Positions 31,489 to 39,932 of a stretch of 60,075 nucleotides of DNA are shown here, one piece after another. The stretch comes from Oscillospiraceae bacterium. GTDB lineage: Bacteria > Bacillota > Clostridia > Oscillospirales > Acutalibacteraceae. The notes under the pieces were generated by a model. It worked only from the letters and a program-made list of their open reading frames with translations. It was not told where the DNA came from and ran no database searches. The translations under genes and the position numbers were made by a program. The stretch covers positions 1 to 60,075 of the forward strand of contig SVPZ01000014.1 in the NCBI GenBank assembly GCA_015065605.1. Direction: 5' to 3'. The first letter of the stretch is position 1. Every line of letters begins with the position of its first letter.

Positions 31489-32166
31489 CTAATTCTCCAA
31501 AATGTTTTCTATGTAGTTTAGAATTTCCGATAGATTTTCGGCTTCAATCCGTTTTTCCGAAAGGTTCTTTATACTTTTAAGATGGTTTTCTATTCTTTTT
31601 CTTTGTTTTTCGATATAAAGTTTTCCGTCCCTGGTTTCTGCCCTTACCTCGCCTATAAATTCATAACCTTTTTTATAGACCTTTCTTTTTCCGCTGAAAC
31701 GGGCAACGATAACGCTGTAAAGCTTTGACGAGTCGGTCAAAGGAACCTCTTTTTCAATTTCGAAAAGATTGTCGGTTAAAAAAGAACGCAAAAGTTCTGC
31801 GCTGGTCATAGGCTGAAGTAAAAGAAGAATCTTTTCGTTTTTTATCCACGGGCAAGAAGAAAGGATGTGGCATATAACGTCACCGCCCATTCCCGCAATA
31901 ATTACGGTATCGGCTTCGTTTTCGCTTACCTTACTGAGTCCGTCGCTAAGCCTTAAATCAACGTTTTTAACCTTTGCTTTGTCAAGGTTTTCCTGAGCCT
32001 TTTTTAAAGGACTTTCGTTTACGTCGCAGGCAATTATGGTTTTTGCTTTTTGACTTTTTGATAAAGCAATAGGCAAATAAGCATGGTCAGTGCCGACGTC
32101 ACACACCTTTGCAGACGTCGGCACAAGATCGAAAATTGCCTGTAAACGATTAGATAAAGGACGCAT
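31489..32166 (-). CDS. trmK: tRNA (adenine(22)-N1)-methyltransferase
   Basis: This 225-residue SAM-dependent methyltransferase matches TrmK/YqfN: MRPLSNRLQAIFDLVPTS, the SAM motif VCDVGTDHAYLPIAL (about residues 21-35), and DTVIIAGMGGDVICHIL (motif IV). TrmK makes m1A22 in tRNA. A coiled C-terminal tail is typical. The start shares one base with the stop of the DUF1858 gene (TAATG), so translation is coupled. In Firmicutes trmK usually neighbours other genes; the DUF1858-trmK-rqcH order is notable. Confidence 0.93.
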   Translation of the reverse strand: MRPLSNRLQAIFDLVPTSAKVCDVGTDHAYLPIALSKSQKAKTIIACDVNESPLKKAQENLDKAKVKNVDLRLSDGLSKVSENEADTVIIAGMGGDVICHILSSCPWIKNEKILLLLQPMTSAELLRSFLTDNLFEIEKEVPLTDSSKLYSVIVARFSGKRKVYKKGYEFIGEVRAETRDGKLYIEKQRKRIENHLKSIKNLSEKRIEAENLSEILNYIENILEN

Positions 32167-32366
32167 TATTTGTCCTTGAAGTACTCGTTGAGCTTAGCAA
32201 CAAGCGCATCACAGTCGGTATTGTGTACCTCGCAAGCCTGTTCGATAGATTCGCCTCTTGAAGCAGGGCAACCAAGGCAGTGCATACCTATTTCGAAGAA
32301 ATATTTAGCACAACCGGTATCAATGTCGAGTACGTCGCCGATAAGCATATCTTTTGTGATTTTCAT
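32166..32366 (-). CDS. DUF1858 domain protein
   Basis: This 66-residue small protein is essentially one DUF1858 domain (ITKDMLIGDVLDIDTGCAKYFFEIGMHCLGCP, quoted for location, residues 3-34). The conserved C-x2-C in CLGCPAS resembles the N-terminal region of hybrid-cluster and ScdA-like proteins, suggesting redox or Fe-S chemistry, but its function is unknown. AAGGAAGG precedes the ATG. Its stop codon overlaps the trmK start by one base. Confidence 0.88.
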   Translation of the reverse strand: MKITKDMLIGDVLDIDTGCAKYFFEIGMHCLGCPASRGESIEQACEVHNTDCDALVAKLNEYFKDK

Positions 32367-32387
32367 TTTTTGTTACCTTCCTTTATT

Positions 32388-33362
32388 TTAAAATAATATT
32401 GTAGATTTTGTTAAATCACTTTTGCCGTGATTATAAAGCTTTCTGTTGTCCATAGACCAGAGTCTGCCGGTGAATTCGCCAACCTCTACGCCTTCTACCG
32501 CTTCCTTCATTTCGTAAATACGGGCGTCCAGCATATCAAGTTCGCTTAAGATTTCGGCTTCGATAAACATAGGTCTTACCGCCGCGCCAAATTCGGGGTC
32601 GCCATGGTGGGAAAGAAGCATATGCTCGATAAGATTAGAGGTTTCTTCGCTAACTCCTACTTTCAAAGCAGTTTCTCTGACGATAATTGCGCCCTCGGCT
32701 AAATGACCGATAAGATTTCCCTTTACGCTGTAACCCGTAGCAATACCGCTGTCGGCAACCTCAAATTCTTCGGTTTTTGCAATATCGTGAAGTATTGCGC
32801 CCGAAATAAGAAGTTCTTCGTTAACGAAGGGATAAACAGCGCAAATACTTTTGCAAAGACGGACAATGGACAAAGTATGCATTAAAAGTCCGCCGCGTAT
32901 TGCGTGATGAAGCTTAAAGGCGGCAGGCCAATATAAAAGCGCAAGTCTTCTGTCGTTTAAAACGGTGGTAACGAGTAAAGAAAGCTCTTTATCGTTGAAA
33001 TTCTCTGCAATACTGAAAATCTCGTTATACATAGCAGAGCAGTCGTAATCGGCAGATTTGACGTAATCTTCAATCTTTACGCCGTCGTTACTGTTTACGG
33101 GACGGATACGCTCAATTCTTAATTGGTCAACACCGTTATAAGGGGAGATGCTTCCTCTTATTTTAACCAAAGTGTTAGCATCATATACGCCGTGAACGTT
33201 TTCGTTATAGTTCCAAAGTTTGCCGTTTATTTCGCCCTCGCTGTCAGAAAGCATCATATCAAGATATGTGTCACCCTTGGTCGAGGTTTTTTTATCAACG
33301 TTTTTTATTAGGCAAAATCCTTCAATAAGATTTTTGCCCTCACCAACGGGAGTAAATTTCAT
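32388..33362 (-). CDS. yhaM: 3'-5' exoribonuclease YhaM family protein
   Basis: This 324-residue protein has an N-terminal OB-fold nucleic-acid-binding domain (about residues 12-105) and an HD hydrolase domain with HAIRGGLLMHT, GAILHDIAKTEEF and LLSHHGD as metal ligands, the YhaM arrangement. YhaM degrades short RNA and DNA in a 3'-to-5', metal-dependent way. It lies 21 bases upstream of the DUF1858 gene and probably starts the yhaM-DUF1858-trmK-rqcH operon, a nucleic-acid and translation quality-control set. Confidence 0.92.
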   Translation of the reverse strand: MKFTPVGEGKNLIEGFCLIKNVDKKTSTKGDTYLDMMLSDSEGEINGKLWNYNENVHGVYDANTLVKIRGSISPYNGVDQLRIERIRPVNSNDGVKIEDYVKSADYDCSAMYNEIFSIAENFNDKELSLLVTTVLNDRRLALLYWPAAFKLHHAIRGGLLMHTLSIVRLCKSICAVYPFVNEELLISGAILHDIAKTEEFEVADSGIATGYSVKGNLIGHLAEGAIIVRETALKVGVSEETSNLIEHMLLSHHGDPEFGAAVRPMFIEAEILSELDMLDARIYEMKEAVEGVEVGEFTGRLWSMDNRKLYNHGKSDLTKSTILF

Positions 33363-33437
33363 AATTTTTTTCCTCTTATAAATTATTTGTTATATTATAC
33401 TACATTAAGTTTGTAAGTTCAAGTGATTTTAAAATAA

Positions 33438-33467
33438 AAACTGCCATTCCGTTTAGAATGGCAGTTT
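33438..33467 (-). terminator. Terminator of the ireB gene
   Basis: AAACTGCCATTC (33438-33449) and GAATGGCAGTTT (33456-33467) form a perfect 12-bp stem, with TTTTTATTTT following on the minus strand. Confidence 0.9.
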
Positions 33468-33471
33468 AAAA

Positions 33472-33717
33472 TTAATCGGCAATATAATATTTTACAAGAT
33501 TCTGAAGCAAGGTGTCTCTGTCAATCTTTCTTATCAGGTTACGCGCATTATTGTGCGTTGTAATATAGGTCGGGTCTTCGGAAAGAATGTACCCAACTAT
33601 CTGATTGATCGGATTATAACCCTTTTCTTTAAGCGCTTCATAAACCTGCAGTATTATTTTGCGGTTTTCCATTTCCTCTTCATTTATAAGGGAAAATTCC
33701 ATAGTCTTATCAATCAT
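33472..33717 (-). CDS. ireB: IreB family regulatory phosphoprotein (UPF0297)
   Basis: This 81-residue protein matches UPF0297/Ire[44 protein letters not shown] (quoted for location, residues about 27-61) and a C-terminal helix. In Enterococcus, IreB is phosphorylated by the PASTA kinase IreK and sets cephalosporin resistance. The start at 33717 follows AGAGGTG by six bases; the longer GTG frame would start inside that ribosome site. No kinase gene is nearby. Confidence 0.93.
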   Translation of the reverse strand: MIDKTMEFSLINEEEMENRKIILQVYEALKEKGYNPINQIVGYILSEDPTYITTHNNARNLIRKIDRDTLLQNLVKYYIAD

Positions 33718-33784
33718 TTTTAACACCTCTTTGATATTATACTACACTACTTTTAAAAAAAGTACAAGTAAATTTTTTGTAAAT

Positions 33785-36175
33785 TTACATTCTAAGGGTT
33801 GCGCCGTTTGCTTCAAGCTTCTTTAAAATGCGTTTAACGGCGGCATCAATCTGCTCGTCGGTGAGGGTTGCTTCAAGGGAACGAAGTGTTACGCTGAAGG
33901 CAACGCTCTTTTTACCTTCGGGAATCTGATTACCCTCATATACGTCAAACAGGGTAACGTCCTCGCAAAGCTTGCCTGCGGCTTCGCTCATAATATCGGC
34001 AAGAGTTCCGACGGGAAGTTCTTTGTCACAAAGGAAAGCAAAGTCACGGGTTACGGCAGGGAACTTGGGAAGCGCTTTATAAATAGTCTTTTCGGGAACT
34101 ATTTCGAAAAGCTTATCAACCTGAATTTCTGCTACGTAGGCTCTTACCCCTATATCGTAGTTTTTAAGCACGTCGGGATGAACTTCTCCGAGGAAAGCGA
34201 TTTTTTCTCCGTCAATAAGCGCGTTTGCCTGACGTCCGGGATGAAGGAATACTTCGTTGCTCTTTTCAAATTTAGCGGTTTTTCCGAATAATGAGATAAC
34301 CTCTTCAACTACGCCTTTAAGGGTGAAGAAATCTTCTTCGCTTCCGTACATACCGATACTCATTGTGGGAATTTCCATAGGAGCGTCGGTGAGGGGAAGG
34401 GATTTTGGTATAAATCTCTTGCTGATTTCAAAGAATCTTACGTCGTTTATCTTTCTGTTAAAGTTGGTGGAAAGAACGGTCAGCATACTTGTAATAAGCT
34501 GTGTTCTCATTGTGGAATATTCGTCACCAAGGGGATTAAGAAGCTTTACAGCCTTTCTTCTTTCGTCGTCCTCACTAAGATTAAGATTATCAAGCGCCTT
34601 TGAAGAAATAAAGGAATAGGTGGCGATTTCGTTAGCGCCCATACTAATCATAGCGGATTTTATAAGGTCGCTCTTGATTCTTTCGGGAAGTTTTCTGCCA
34701 CGTCTTACGGCGCCCGTCATAGGAGTGCTTACGATATGGTCGTAGCCGTAAATTCGCATAATTTCTTCGGCTAAATCGGCTCTGCCTTCAATATCGTCGC
34801 GAATGGAGGGAACGCTTACTGTAAGGAGATTGCCGTTTAACGTTGTAGCAAGTCCTAAAGCGTTAAGTATTCTTACCATTTCACTCTCATCGATATCAAG
34901 ACCTAAAAGCGCATTAATGGAATCGGTTGTGCAGTTAAGTATTCTGTTTTCGGGAAGACCGAGGTTTTTATCAATTACACCGTCAACAATATCACCTGCA
35001 TCAAGGGCACAGATAAGATTTAAGGCTCTGTCCATGGCAAAAGCGGTATTGTTAATGTCGATACCCTTTTCAAATCTGCCGGAAGATTCGGTTCTTATAC
35101 CTAAAGCTCTGCCTGTTTTTCTTACGTTATCACGCTTAAATTTAGCAGCTTCAAGGAATAAATCGGTGGTGGTGTCGGTAATTTCACTTTCAAGTCCGCC
35201 CATAATACCTGCAAGACAGGAAGGCTTTTTGCCGTCGGCAATAACGAGCATTTCGGGGGTAAGATTATACTTCTTTTCGTCAAGGGTCTGAATAAATTCG
35301 TTTTCCTTTGCGTTTCTTACGATAATGTGCTTATCCTCAAGGTCGTTATAGTTGAAGGCGTGCATAGGCTGACCCGTTTCGAGCATAACGAAGTTGGTGA
35401 TATCAACTATATTGTTGATAGGACGCATACCACAGGTCTTAAGAACCTGCTTTAACCAATCGGGAGATTCCTTTATACGTAAATTTTTAACGTATCTTCC
35501 AATGTAACGGGGGCAAAGGTCGTGATTTTCAACGTCGATTTTAACGTAGTCGTTAATGTCACCGCCTACGGTTTTGTAGGTTACATCGGGACTCTTAAAG
35601 GGAACGCCCAAAACAACGCTTACTTCCTTTGCAACACCGATTATAGAGTTGCAGTCGGGACGGTTAGCGGTAATCTTAAAGTCAATAACGTAGTCGTTAA
35701 GACCTAAAATATCACGCATATCGGTACCCGTCTTATATTCATCCTTTAAAATAAGGATACCGTTTACACTTGCTCCCTCGTAATCGGCATCGGTAAGCTG
35801 AAGCTCACCGCCTGAACAAAGCATACCGCGTGATTCAACACCGCGAAGCTTTCCCTTTGTTATATGTGTGCCGTCGGGAAGATAAGAATCGTGAAGAGCG
35901 GCAGGAACGAGAGCGCCTTCAAAAATATTCTGCGCACCTGTAACGATTTGTACCAATTCGTCGGCGCCTGTATCCATCTGACAAATCTGAAGATGGTCGC
36001 TGTTTTCGTGAGGAGCAATAGAAACGATTTTTGCGGCAACAACGTTGCTCATTTTATCGGCGAGGTTTTCAATAGATTCAACCTCGAACCCTGCCATTAC
36101 CATTTTGTCGCAGAGTTCTTCTACGCCTACGTTTATATCAACGTAGTATTTTAAAGTATTAAGTGCAATTTTCAT
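33785..36175 (-). CDS. pheT: Phenylalanine--tRNA ligase beta subunit
   Basis: This 796-residue PheT carries an N-terminal tRNA-binding (EMAP-like) domain around residues 40-150, the B3/B4 editing domain, a B5 domain (VPSIRDDIEGRADLAEEIMR), the class II-like core and a C-terminal FDX-ACB anticodon-binding domain (ending KRILKKLEANGATLRM). It pairs with PheS as an alpha2-beta2 enzyme. It follows pheS by 18 bases, under the same T-box leader. Confidence 0.96.
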   Translation of the reverse strand: MKIALNTLKYYVDINVGVEELCDKMVMAGFEVESIENLADKMSNVVAAKIVSIAPHENSDHLQICQMDTGADELVQIVTGAQNIFEGALVPAALHDSYLPDGTHITKGKLRGVESRGMLCSGGELQLTDADYEGASVNGILILKDEYKTGTDMRDILGLNDYVIDFKITANRPDCNSIIGVAKEVSVVLGVPFKSPDVTYKTVGGDINDYVKIDVENHDLCPRYIGRYVKNLRIKESPDWLKQVLKTCGMRPINNIVDITNFVMLETGQPMHAFNYNDLEDKHIIVRNAKENEFIQTLDEKKYNLTPEMLVIADGKKPSCLAGIMGGLESEITDTTTDLFLEAAKFKRDNVRKTGRALGIRTESSGRFEKGIDINNTAFAMDRALNLICALDAGDIVDGVIDKNLGLPENRILNCTTDSINALLGLDIDESEMVRILNALGLATTLNGNLLTVSVPSIRDDIEGRADLAEEIMRIYGYDHIVSTPMTGAVRRGRKLPERIKSDLIKSAMISMGANEIATYSFISSKALDNLNLSEDDERRKAVKLLNPLGDEYSTMRTQLITSMLTVLSTNFNRKINDVRFFEISKRFIPKSLPLTDAPMEIPTMSIGMYGSEEDFFTLKGVVEEVISLFGKTAKFEKSNEVFLHPGRQANALIDGEKIAFLGEVHPDVLKNYDIGVRAYVAEIQVDKLFEIVPEKTIYKALPKFPAVTRDFAFLCDKELPVGTLADIMSEAAGKLCEDVTLFDVYEGNQIPEGKKSVAFSVTLRSLEATLTDEQIDAAVKRILKKLEANGATLRM

Positions 36176-36193
36176 TTTTTATTACTCCTTTCC

Positions 36194-37213
36194 TTAAAAC
36201 TGGTCAAGAAAACGTTTGTCGTTTTCGAAAAGCAAACGAATGTCGCTTATTTTGTATCTTGTGGTGGTAAGACGGTCAAGACCGATACCGAATGCAAAGC
36301 CTGTGTATTCCTCAGGGTCGATTCCGCAGTTTTTAAGCACGTTGGGATGAACCATACCTGCACCGAGGATTTCTATCCAACCGGCGCCCTTACATACTCG
36401 GCAACCCTTTCCGCCGCATTCAGAGCAGGTAACGTCAACTTCAACACTGGGCTCGGTAAAAGGGAAGAAGGATGGACGGAATTTAACCTTGGTTTCTTTT
36501 CCGTAAATTTCGTGGGCAAACTGCTCGAGAACACCCTTAAGGTCGCACATGGTAATGCCCTTATCAACTACAAGACCCTCAATCTGATGGAAAACGGGGG
36601 AGTGGGTAGCGTCAACCTCGTCGGCACGGAAAACACGACCGGGGCAAACCATACGAATAGGCGGCTGAGTCTTTTCCATAGTACGCGCCTGAGCGGCAGA
36701 GGTCTGGGTACGAAGAAGCAGACTGTCGGTGAGATAGAAGGTATCCTGCATATCACGTGCCGGATGGTCGGCAGGAACGTTTAACTGCTCAAAACAGTAA
36801 TGGTCGGTTTCAACCTCGGGACCGTCAACCACGTCAAAGCCCATAGACTGAAAAATATCGAGCATATCGTCAAGCACCTTGTTTAAGGGATGAAGTCCGC
36901 CGATTTTAGCCTTTTTAGAGGGCATAGTTACGTCGATAGCCTCGTCGTTTAACTTCTTATCCTGTGCAGCCTTTTCCAAAACGGCGCTTTTTTCGGTAAG
37001 GGCAGAATCAATTGCGCCTCTTACCTCGTTTGCAATTTGTCCTACTACGGGACGCTCCTCGGCAGAAAGACTTCCCATCATTTTAAGTATTGCGGTAAGT
37101 TCACCTTTTTTGCCAAGGTATTTGATTCGGATTTCTTCAAGAGCGGCGCTGTTATCGGCTTCGTTAATTGAAGACAGAGCCTGTTCTTTTAAAGCTTCAA
37201 GTTTTTCTTTCAT
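36194..37213 (-). CDS. pheS: Phenylalanine--tRNA ligase alpha subunit
   Basis: This 339-residue class II synthetase subunit has an N-terminal coiled coil, motif 2 (FRADEVDATHSPVFHQIEG), a small cysteine cluster (CSECGGKGCRVCKGAGW) present in many bacterial PheS, and motif 3 GFAFGIGLDRL. It charges tRNA-Phe together with PheT. GGAGG precedes the ATG. Expression is controlled by the T-box riboswitch immediately upstream. Confidence 0.96.
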   Translation of the reverse strand: MKEKLEALKEQALSSINEADNSAALEEIRIKYLGKKGELTAILKMMGSLSAEERPVVGQIANEVRGAIDSALTEKSAVLEKAAQDKKLNDEAIDVTMPSKKAKIGGLHPLNKVLDDMLDIFQSMGFDVVDGPEVETDHYCFEQLNVPADHPARDMQDTFYLTDSLLLRTQTSAAQARTMEKTQPPIRMVCPGRVFRADEVDATHSPVFHQIEGLVVDKGITMCDLKGVLEQFAHEIYGKETKVKFRPSFFPFTEPSVEVDVTCSECGGKGCRVCKGAGWIEILGAGMVHPNVLKNCGIDPEEYTGFAFGIGLDRLTTTRYKISDIRLLFENDKRFLDQF

Positions 37214-37233
37214 TTCTTTTCCTCCGTAAAAAT

Positions 37234-37480
37234 AAAAAATCTTCGTCCCCTATAAAAAGGGACGAAGACGAAGATTCTCCGCGGTACCACCCAGATTTTT
37301 GCCAGAGCAAACACTCTTTGGAAATATAACGGTTTCCGTTCCGTCAACACTTACTTTTGTTTCGGCGTTGCCGCTCGGAAGGGAACTTCAGTAAGGGAAC
37401 TTTCCGCATCTTTCAGCCTTGATGCAGTCTCTGTAAAAGCGCCGTTTTACTTACTTTCCTTCGTCAATGCGTTTGATATC
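37234..37480 (-). ncRNA. T-box riboswitch (tRNA-Phe sensing) of pheST
   Basis: On the minus strand the leader carries a Stem I region with AGTA and GA-rich bulge motifs (37455-37405), a candidate TTC specifier at 37385-37383 before CCTTCCGAGC, the invariant T-box TGGGTGGTACCGCGG (37293-37279), and a terminator made of CTTCGTCCC (37267-37259) and GGGACGAAG (37249-37241) followed by ATTTTTT. Uncharged tRNA-Phe is expected to favour the antiterminator and raise pheST transcription. The specifier assignment rests on position and the downstream genes. Confidence 0.93.
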
Positions 37481-37486
37481 TTAAAA

Positions 37487-37515
37487 ATATTAACATATAT
37501 TAAAATAAAAATCAA
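37487..37515 (-). promoter_or_regulatory. Promoter of the T-box/pheST transcript
   Basis: Minus-strand TTGATT (37515-37510), a 17-base spacer and TAATAT (37492-37487), just ahead of the T-box leader. Confidence 0.7.
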
Positions 37516-37523
37516 CCTTTTAA

Positions 37524-37552
37524 TTGAAAAAATTTTAAAAATATGATATACT
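37524..37552 (+). promoter_or_regulatory. Promoter of the UPF0340 gene
   Basis: TTGAAA (37524-37529), a 17-base spacer and TATACT (37547-37552). It is back-to-back with the pheST promoter. Confidence 0.65.
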
Positions 37553-37573
37553 TTTTACTCGGAGGCGGTAAAC

Positions 37574-38119
37574 GTGTTTGAAGATTTTAAAGAGCAAAGC
37601 TATAATGCTGCTAAAGAAATAATTGAAAAAGCAAATTTAAAGGAAGGAAGTATCCTTGTGGTAGGATGTTCCACAAGCGAAACGCTTGGCAGTAAAATCG
37701 GTACCGATTCTTCTCCCGAGGCGGCTGAAAAGATATTCGAAGGTATATTTACGGCGGCAAAGGAAAAGGGCGTTTTTGTTGCGGCGCAGTGCTGTGAGCA
37801 TCTTAATCGCGCCATTATCACCGAAAGAAAAGCCGTGCCCTTTAATGATACCGTAAACGTCGTTCCTCAGCCAAAGGCAGGGGGAAGCTTTGCAACCAGC
37901 GCCTATAAAACCTTTGAAAATCCCGTTGCACTTGAGGAAATCAGCGCAGATGCAGGTCTTGATATAGGCTTTACAATGATAGGTATGCACATAAAAAAAG
38001 TGGCTGTTCCCGTTCGTCTTACTAATAACAAAATCGGAAATGCCACCGTTCTTGCCGCAAGAAGTCGTCCTAAATTTATAGGCGGTATAAGGGCAATATA
38101 TGATGAAAATCTGCTTTAA
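37574..38119 (+). CDS. TIGR01440/UPF0340 (YwlG-like) family protein
   Basis: This 181-residue protein matches UPF0340 (DUF436): ILVVGCSTSETLGSKIG near the N-terminus, FVAAQCCEHLNRAIITER and DIGFTMIGMHIKKVAVPVR at the end. It is conserved across Firmicutes but its activity is unknown. GTG is the start codon, six bases after GGAGGCGG. Its last codons overlap the last codons of the convergent DUF4363 gene by four bases. Confidence 0.9.
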   Translation: MFEDFKEQSYNAAKEIIEKANLKEGSILVVGCSTSETLGSKIGTDSSPEAAEKIFEGIFTAAKEKGVFVAAQCCEHLNRAIITERKAVPFNDTVNVVPQPKAGGSFATSAYKTFENPVALEEISADAGLDIGFTMIGMHIKKVAVPVRLTNNKIGNATVLAARSRPKFIGGIRAIYDENLL

Positions 38120-38478
38120 AATATAGTTTCAAAACTAAATGATTCGCTGTTTTTTAAATGATTTAGCCGTGCTTTAAGCTCGGCTATTTCTGTATTTATT
38201 TCGTCTTTTTGACCGTTATTTTCGTACTGTAAAAGGCGGTTTACCGTTATATCAATATCATTTACCGTTTGGTGATTTGTAAAAAACATCAGTAAAGGCT
38301 GAGATTTGTCCCAGTCTTTTTTCAGTGAAGCGAGAGGCTCTTTGCTTTCTTTCGTTTGGTAGTATCGGTCAAGGTCGCTGAAGAGAAGGTTATGGCATCT
38401 TCCCACCGTCAGCGTTCCGCATACCGAAAGACTTAAAACTATTCCCAAAAGCAAAAAAGCGGCAATAAGTCTTTTCAT
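38116..38478 (-). CDS. DUF4363 family membrane-anchored protein
   Basis: This 120-residue protein has a single N-terminal hydrophobic segment (LIAAFLLLGIVLSLSVCGTL) followed by a helical extracytoplasmic domain (LSVCG could be a lipobox). It matches the DUF4363 type often found beside DUF421 proteins in clostridia. The start overlaps the DUF421 stop by one base (TAATG). Role unknown. Confidence 0.82.
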   Translation of the reverse strand: MKRLIAAFLLLGIVLSLSVCGTLTVGRCHNLLFSDLDRYYQTKESKEPLASLKKDWDKSQPLLMFFTNHQTVNDIDITVNRLLQYENNGQKDEINTEIAELKARLNHLKNSESFSFETIF

Positions 38479-39149
38479 TATTTTTTCTCCTTCATTATTA
38501 CCTTCATTTTTCCTTTTTTATCGAGGGTCAGCAAAAATACGTCCTCTATAGCGGCAGGACTTATTCTGCGCTTTATTTCATCAACGTTTCCGCCGAGTGA
38601 ACGTAATGCGTCCTTTATGATTTTTCCGTCGCTGATGATGGGAAGGGGAAGGGACGCTTCTTTTATTTTAAGTCCCGATATATCCTGCTTTTCGGTGGGC
38701 TGATGGGAACCTTTTTCCAGAACGCTTAAGGTTCCGTTGACCTCTAAAACCGCATAGGCAACGTTTTCAACGTTAAAAATTCCCTGACCCCGTAAAAGTT
38801 CAACAAGGTCGATTACGGTAAGCCTTACCTTTTTCATTGCCTTTTGGTCAATAACTCCGTTTTTTATGACTATGGCGGAATTACCGCTCATCAGTTTTCT
38901 GAATTTAATGGATTTCATAGTTATAACCGAAAGAAAAATTTCAATTATAACCAACATAAAAATCGCCACGATTCCGTTGAGAACAGGCTGAGAACTGTCC
39001 TGAAGGGGTATAGCGGCGATTTCTGAAATAAGAAGTGTTACGGCGAGTTCGTTAGGTTGCATATCTCCTATCTGACGTTTGCCCATAAGACGTATTCCGA
39101 GTGTCACAAAAAAATAAACAACTACGGTACGAATAATAGTAATAATCAT
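38478..39149 (-). CDS. DUF421 (YetF/YrbG) membrane protein
   Basis: This 223-residue protein has three N-terminal membrane helices including FVTLGIRLMGKRQIGDMQPNEL, the signature of DUF421, then a two-lobed cytoplasmic domain (LIVKNG-like VIKNGVIDQKAMKKVRLTVIDL; NVAYAVLEVNGTLSV). In Bacillus, YetF/YrbG-type proteins are linked to spore or cell-envelope functions. It lies 25 bases downstream of rex on the same strand and may be part of a rex transcript. Confidence 0.88.
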   Translation of the reverse strand: MIITIIRTVVVYFFVTLGIRLMGKRQIGDMQPNELAVTLLISEIAAIPLQDSSQPVLNGIVAIFMLVIIEIFLSVITMKSIKFRKLMSGNSAIVIKNGVIDQKAMKKVRLTVIDLVELLRGQGIFNVENVAYAVLEVNGTLSVLEKGSHQPTEKQDISGLKIKEASLPLPIISDGKIIKDALRSLGGNVDEIKRRISPAAIEDVFLLTLDKKGKMKVIMKEKK

Positions 39150-39174
39150 TCAATCACCGTAGTTATTATGCTCG

Positions 39175-39810
39175 TTAGTTTTCGTTATTATTCATTTTGT
39201 AGGAAAGAACCATAAGCTTGTCGCCGAAGTGAACGTTTTCAACCGAAACACCGGGATAAGCAAGTCCAAGGTCATAGTGGCTGAAGTTTAAAAAGCCTTT
39301 AATACCGAGTTTTACAAGTTTATAGGAAATAGCCTCTGCCGATTCTCTCGGAATACATAAAACTGCGGCGGTAGGATGGTTTTCCTTGCAGAATTCATCA
39401 AGGGTATCCATACTTCTTACAGGCATATTGTGAACAACCTGACCGATTATAGATTCTTTTTGGTCGAAAAGACCGATAAGCTCATAACCTTTATTATCAA
39501 AACGTATATGCGTGGAAATTGCTCTGCCCAAATTACCGATACCTATAATGATAAGCTTTTGTGGTTTATCAAGTCCCAAAATTTTTGCAATTTCGGTTGA
39601 TAAAAGATTTACGTTATAACCGTAACCCTGCTGACCGAAGCCACCAAAACAGTTAAGGTCCTGACGAATCTGACTTGCGGTAAGTCCCATTTTTTTTGAA
39701 AGCTCAGAAGAGGAAATACGTGTAATGCCCGAAGCCTTTAAATCCTCTAAAAAACGATAGTATCTGGGTAAACGGCGAATTACAGAGGGTGAAATTGAAC
39801 GGTATGCCAT
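39175..39810 (-). CDS. rex: Redox-sensing transcriptional repressor Rex
   Basis: This 211-residue Rex has an N-terminal winged helix (SVIRRLPRYYRFLEDLKASG ... SSELSKKMGLTASQIRQDL) and a Rossmann NADH-binding domain with GIGNLGRAI (about residues 90-98). The closing LSYKMNNNEN is the domain-swapped tail region. Rex releases DNA when NADH/NAD+ rises, derepressing fermentation genes. GGAGG precedes the ATG. Upstream lies an inverted repeat shared with the divergent lipoprotein promoter. Confidence 0.95.
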   Translation of the reverse strand: MAYRSISPSVIRRLPRYYRFLEDLKASGITRISSSELSKKMGLTASQIRQDLNCFGGFGQQGYGYNVNLLSTEIAKILGLDKPQKLIIIGIGNLGRAISTHIRFDNKGYELIGLFDQKESIIGQVVHNMPVRSMDTLDEFCKENHPTAAVLCIPRESAEAISYKLVKLGIKGFLNFSHYDLGLAYPGVSVENVHFGDKLMVLSYKMNNNEN

Positions 39811-39840
39811 AATAATACCTCCGAAAATAAATTACTCTTT

Positions 39841-39869
39841 ATTATGTAACATTTTTTCGCATTTGTCAA
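39841..39869 (-). promoter_or_regulatory. Promoter of rex
   Basis: Minus-strand TTGACA (39869-39864), a 17-base spacer and CATAAT (39846-39841). Confidence 0.7.
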
Positions 39870-39883
39870 CATAATTGACAAAT
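39861..39883. promoter_or_regulatory. 9-bp inverted repeat joining two divergent -35 boxes
   Basis: ATTTGTCAA (39861-39869) and TTGACAAAT (39875-39883) are perfect inverted repeats around CATAA. Each arm contains the TTGACA -35 of one of the two divergent promoters. It also resembles a Rex box (TTGTTAA-N4-TTAACAA), but the spacer is five, not four. Confidence 0.55.
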
Positions 39884-39903
39884 TCTTTTTGCTTTAGTAT
39901 AAT
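39875..39903 (+). promoter_or_regulatory. Consensus promoter of the small lipoprotein gene
   Basis: TTGACA (39875-39880), a 17-base spacer and TATAAT (39898-39903), a perfect consensus. Confidence 0.8.
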
Positions 39904-39932
39904 ATTTAAAAACTAATAAGGGAAGTGCCTTT

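Noticed and set aside
34803-35291. 162-codon plus-strand open frame
   Set aside because: Lies antisense within pheT, whose full-length domain structure is intact; no ribosome site or family resemblance.
39861-39883. Definite Rex box
   Set aside because: The spacer is five bases rather than four, and the repeat is equally explained by two opposed TTGACA boxes; kept only as a candidate.
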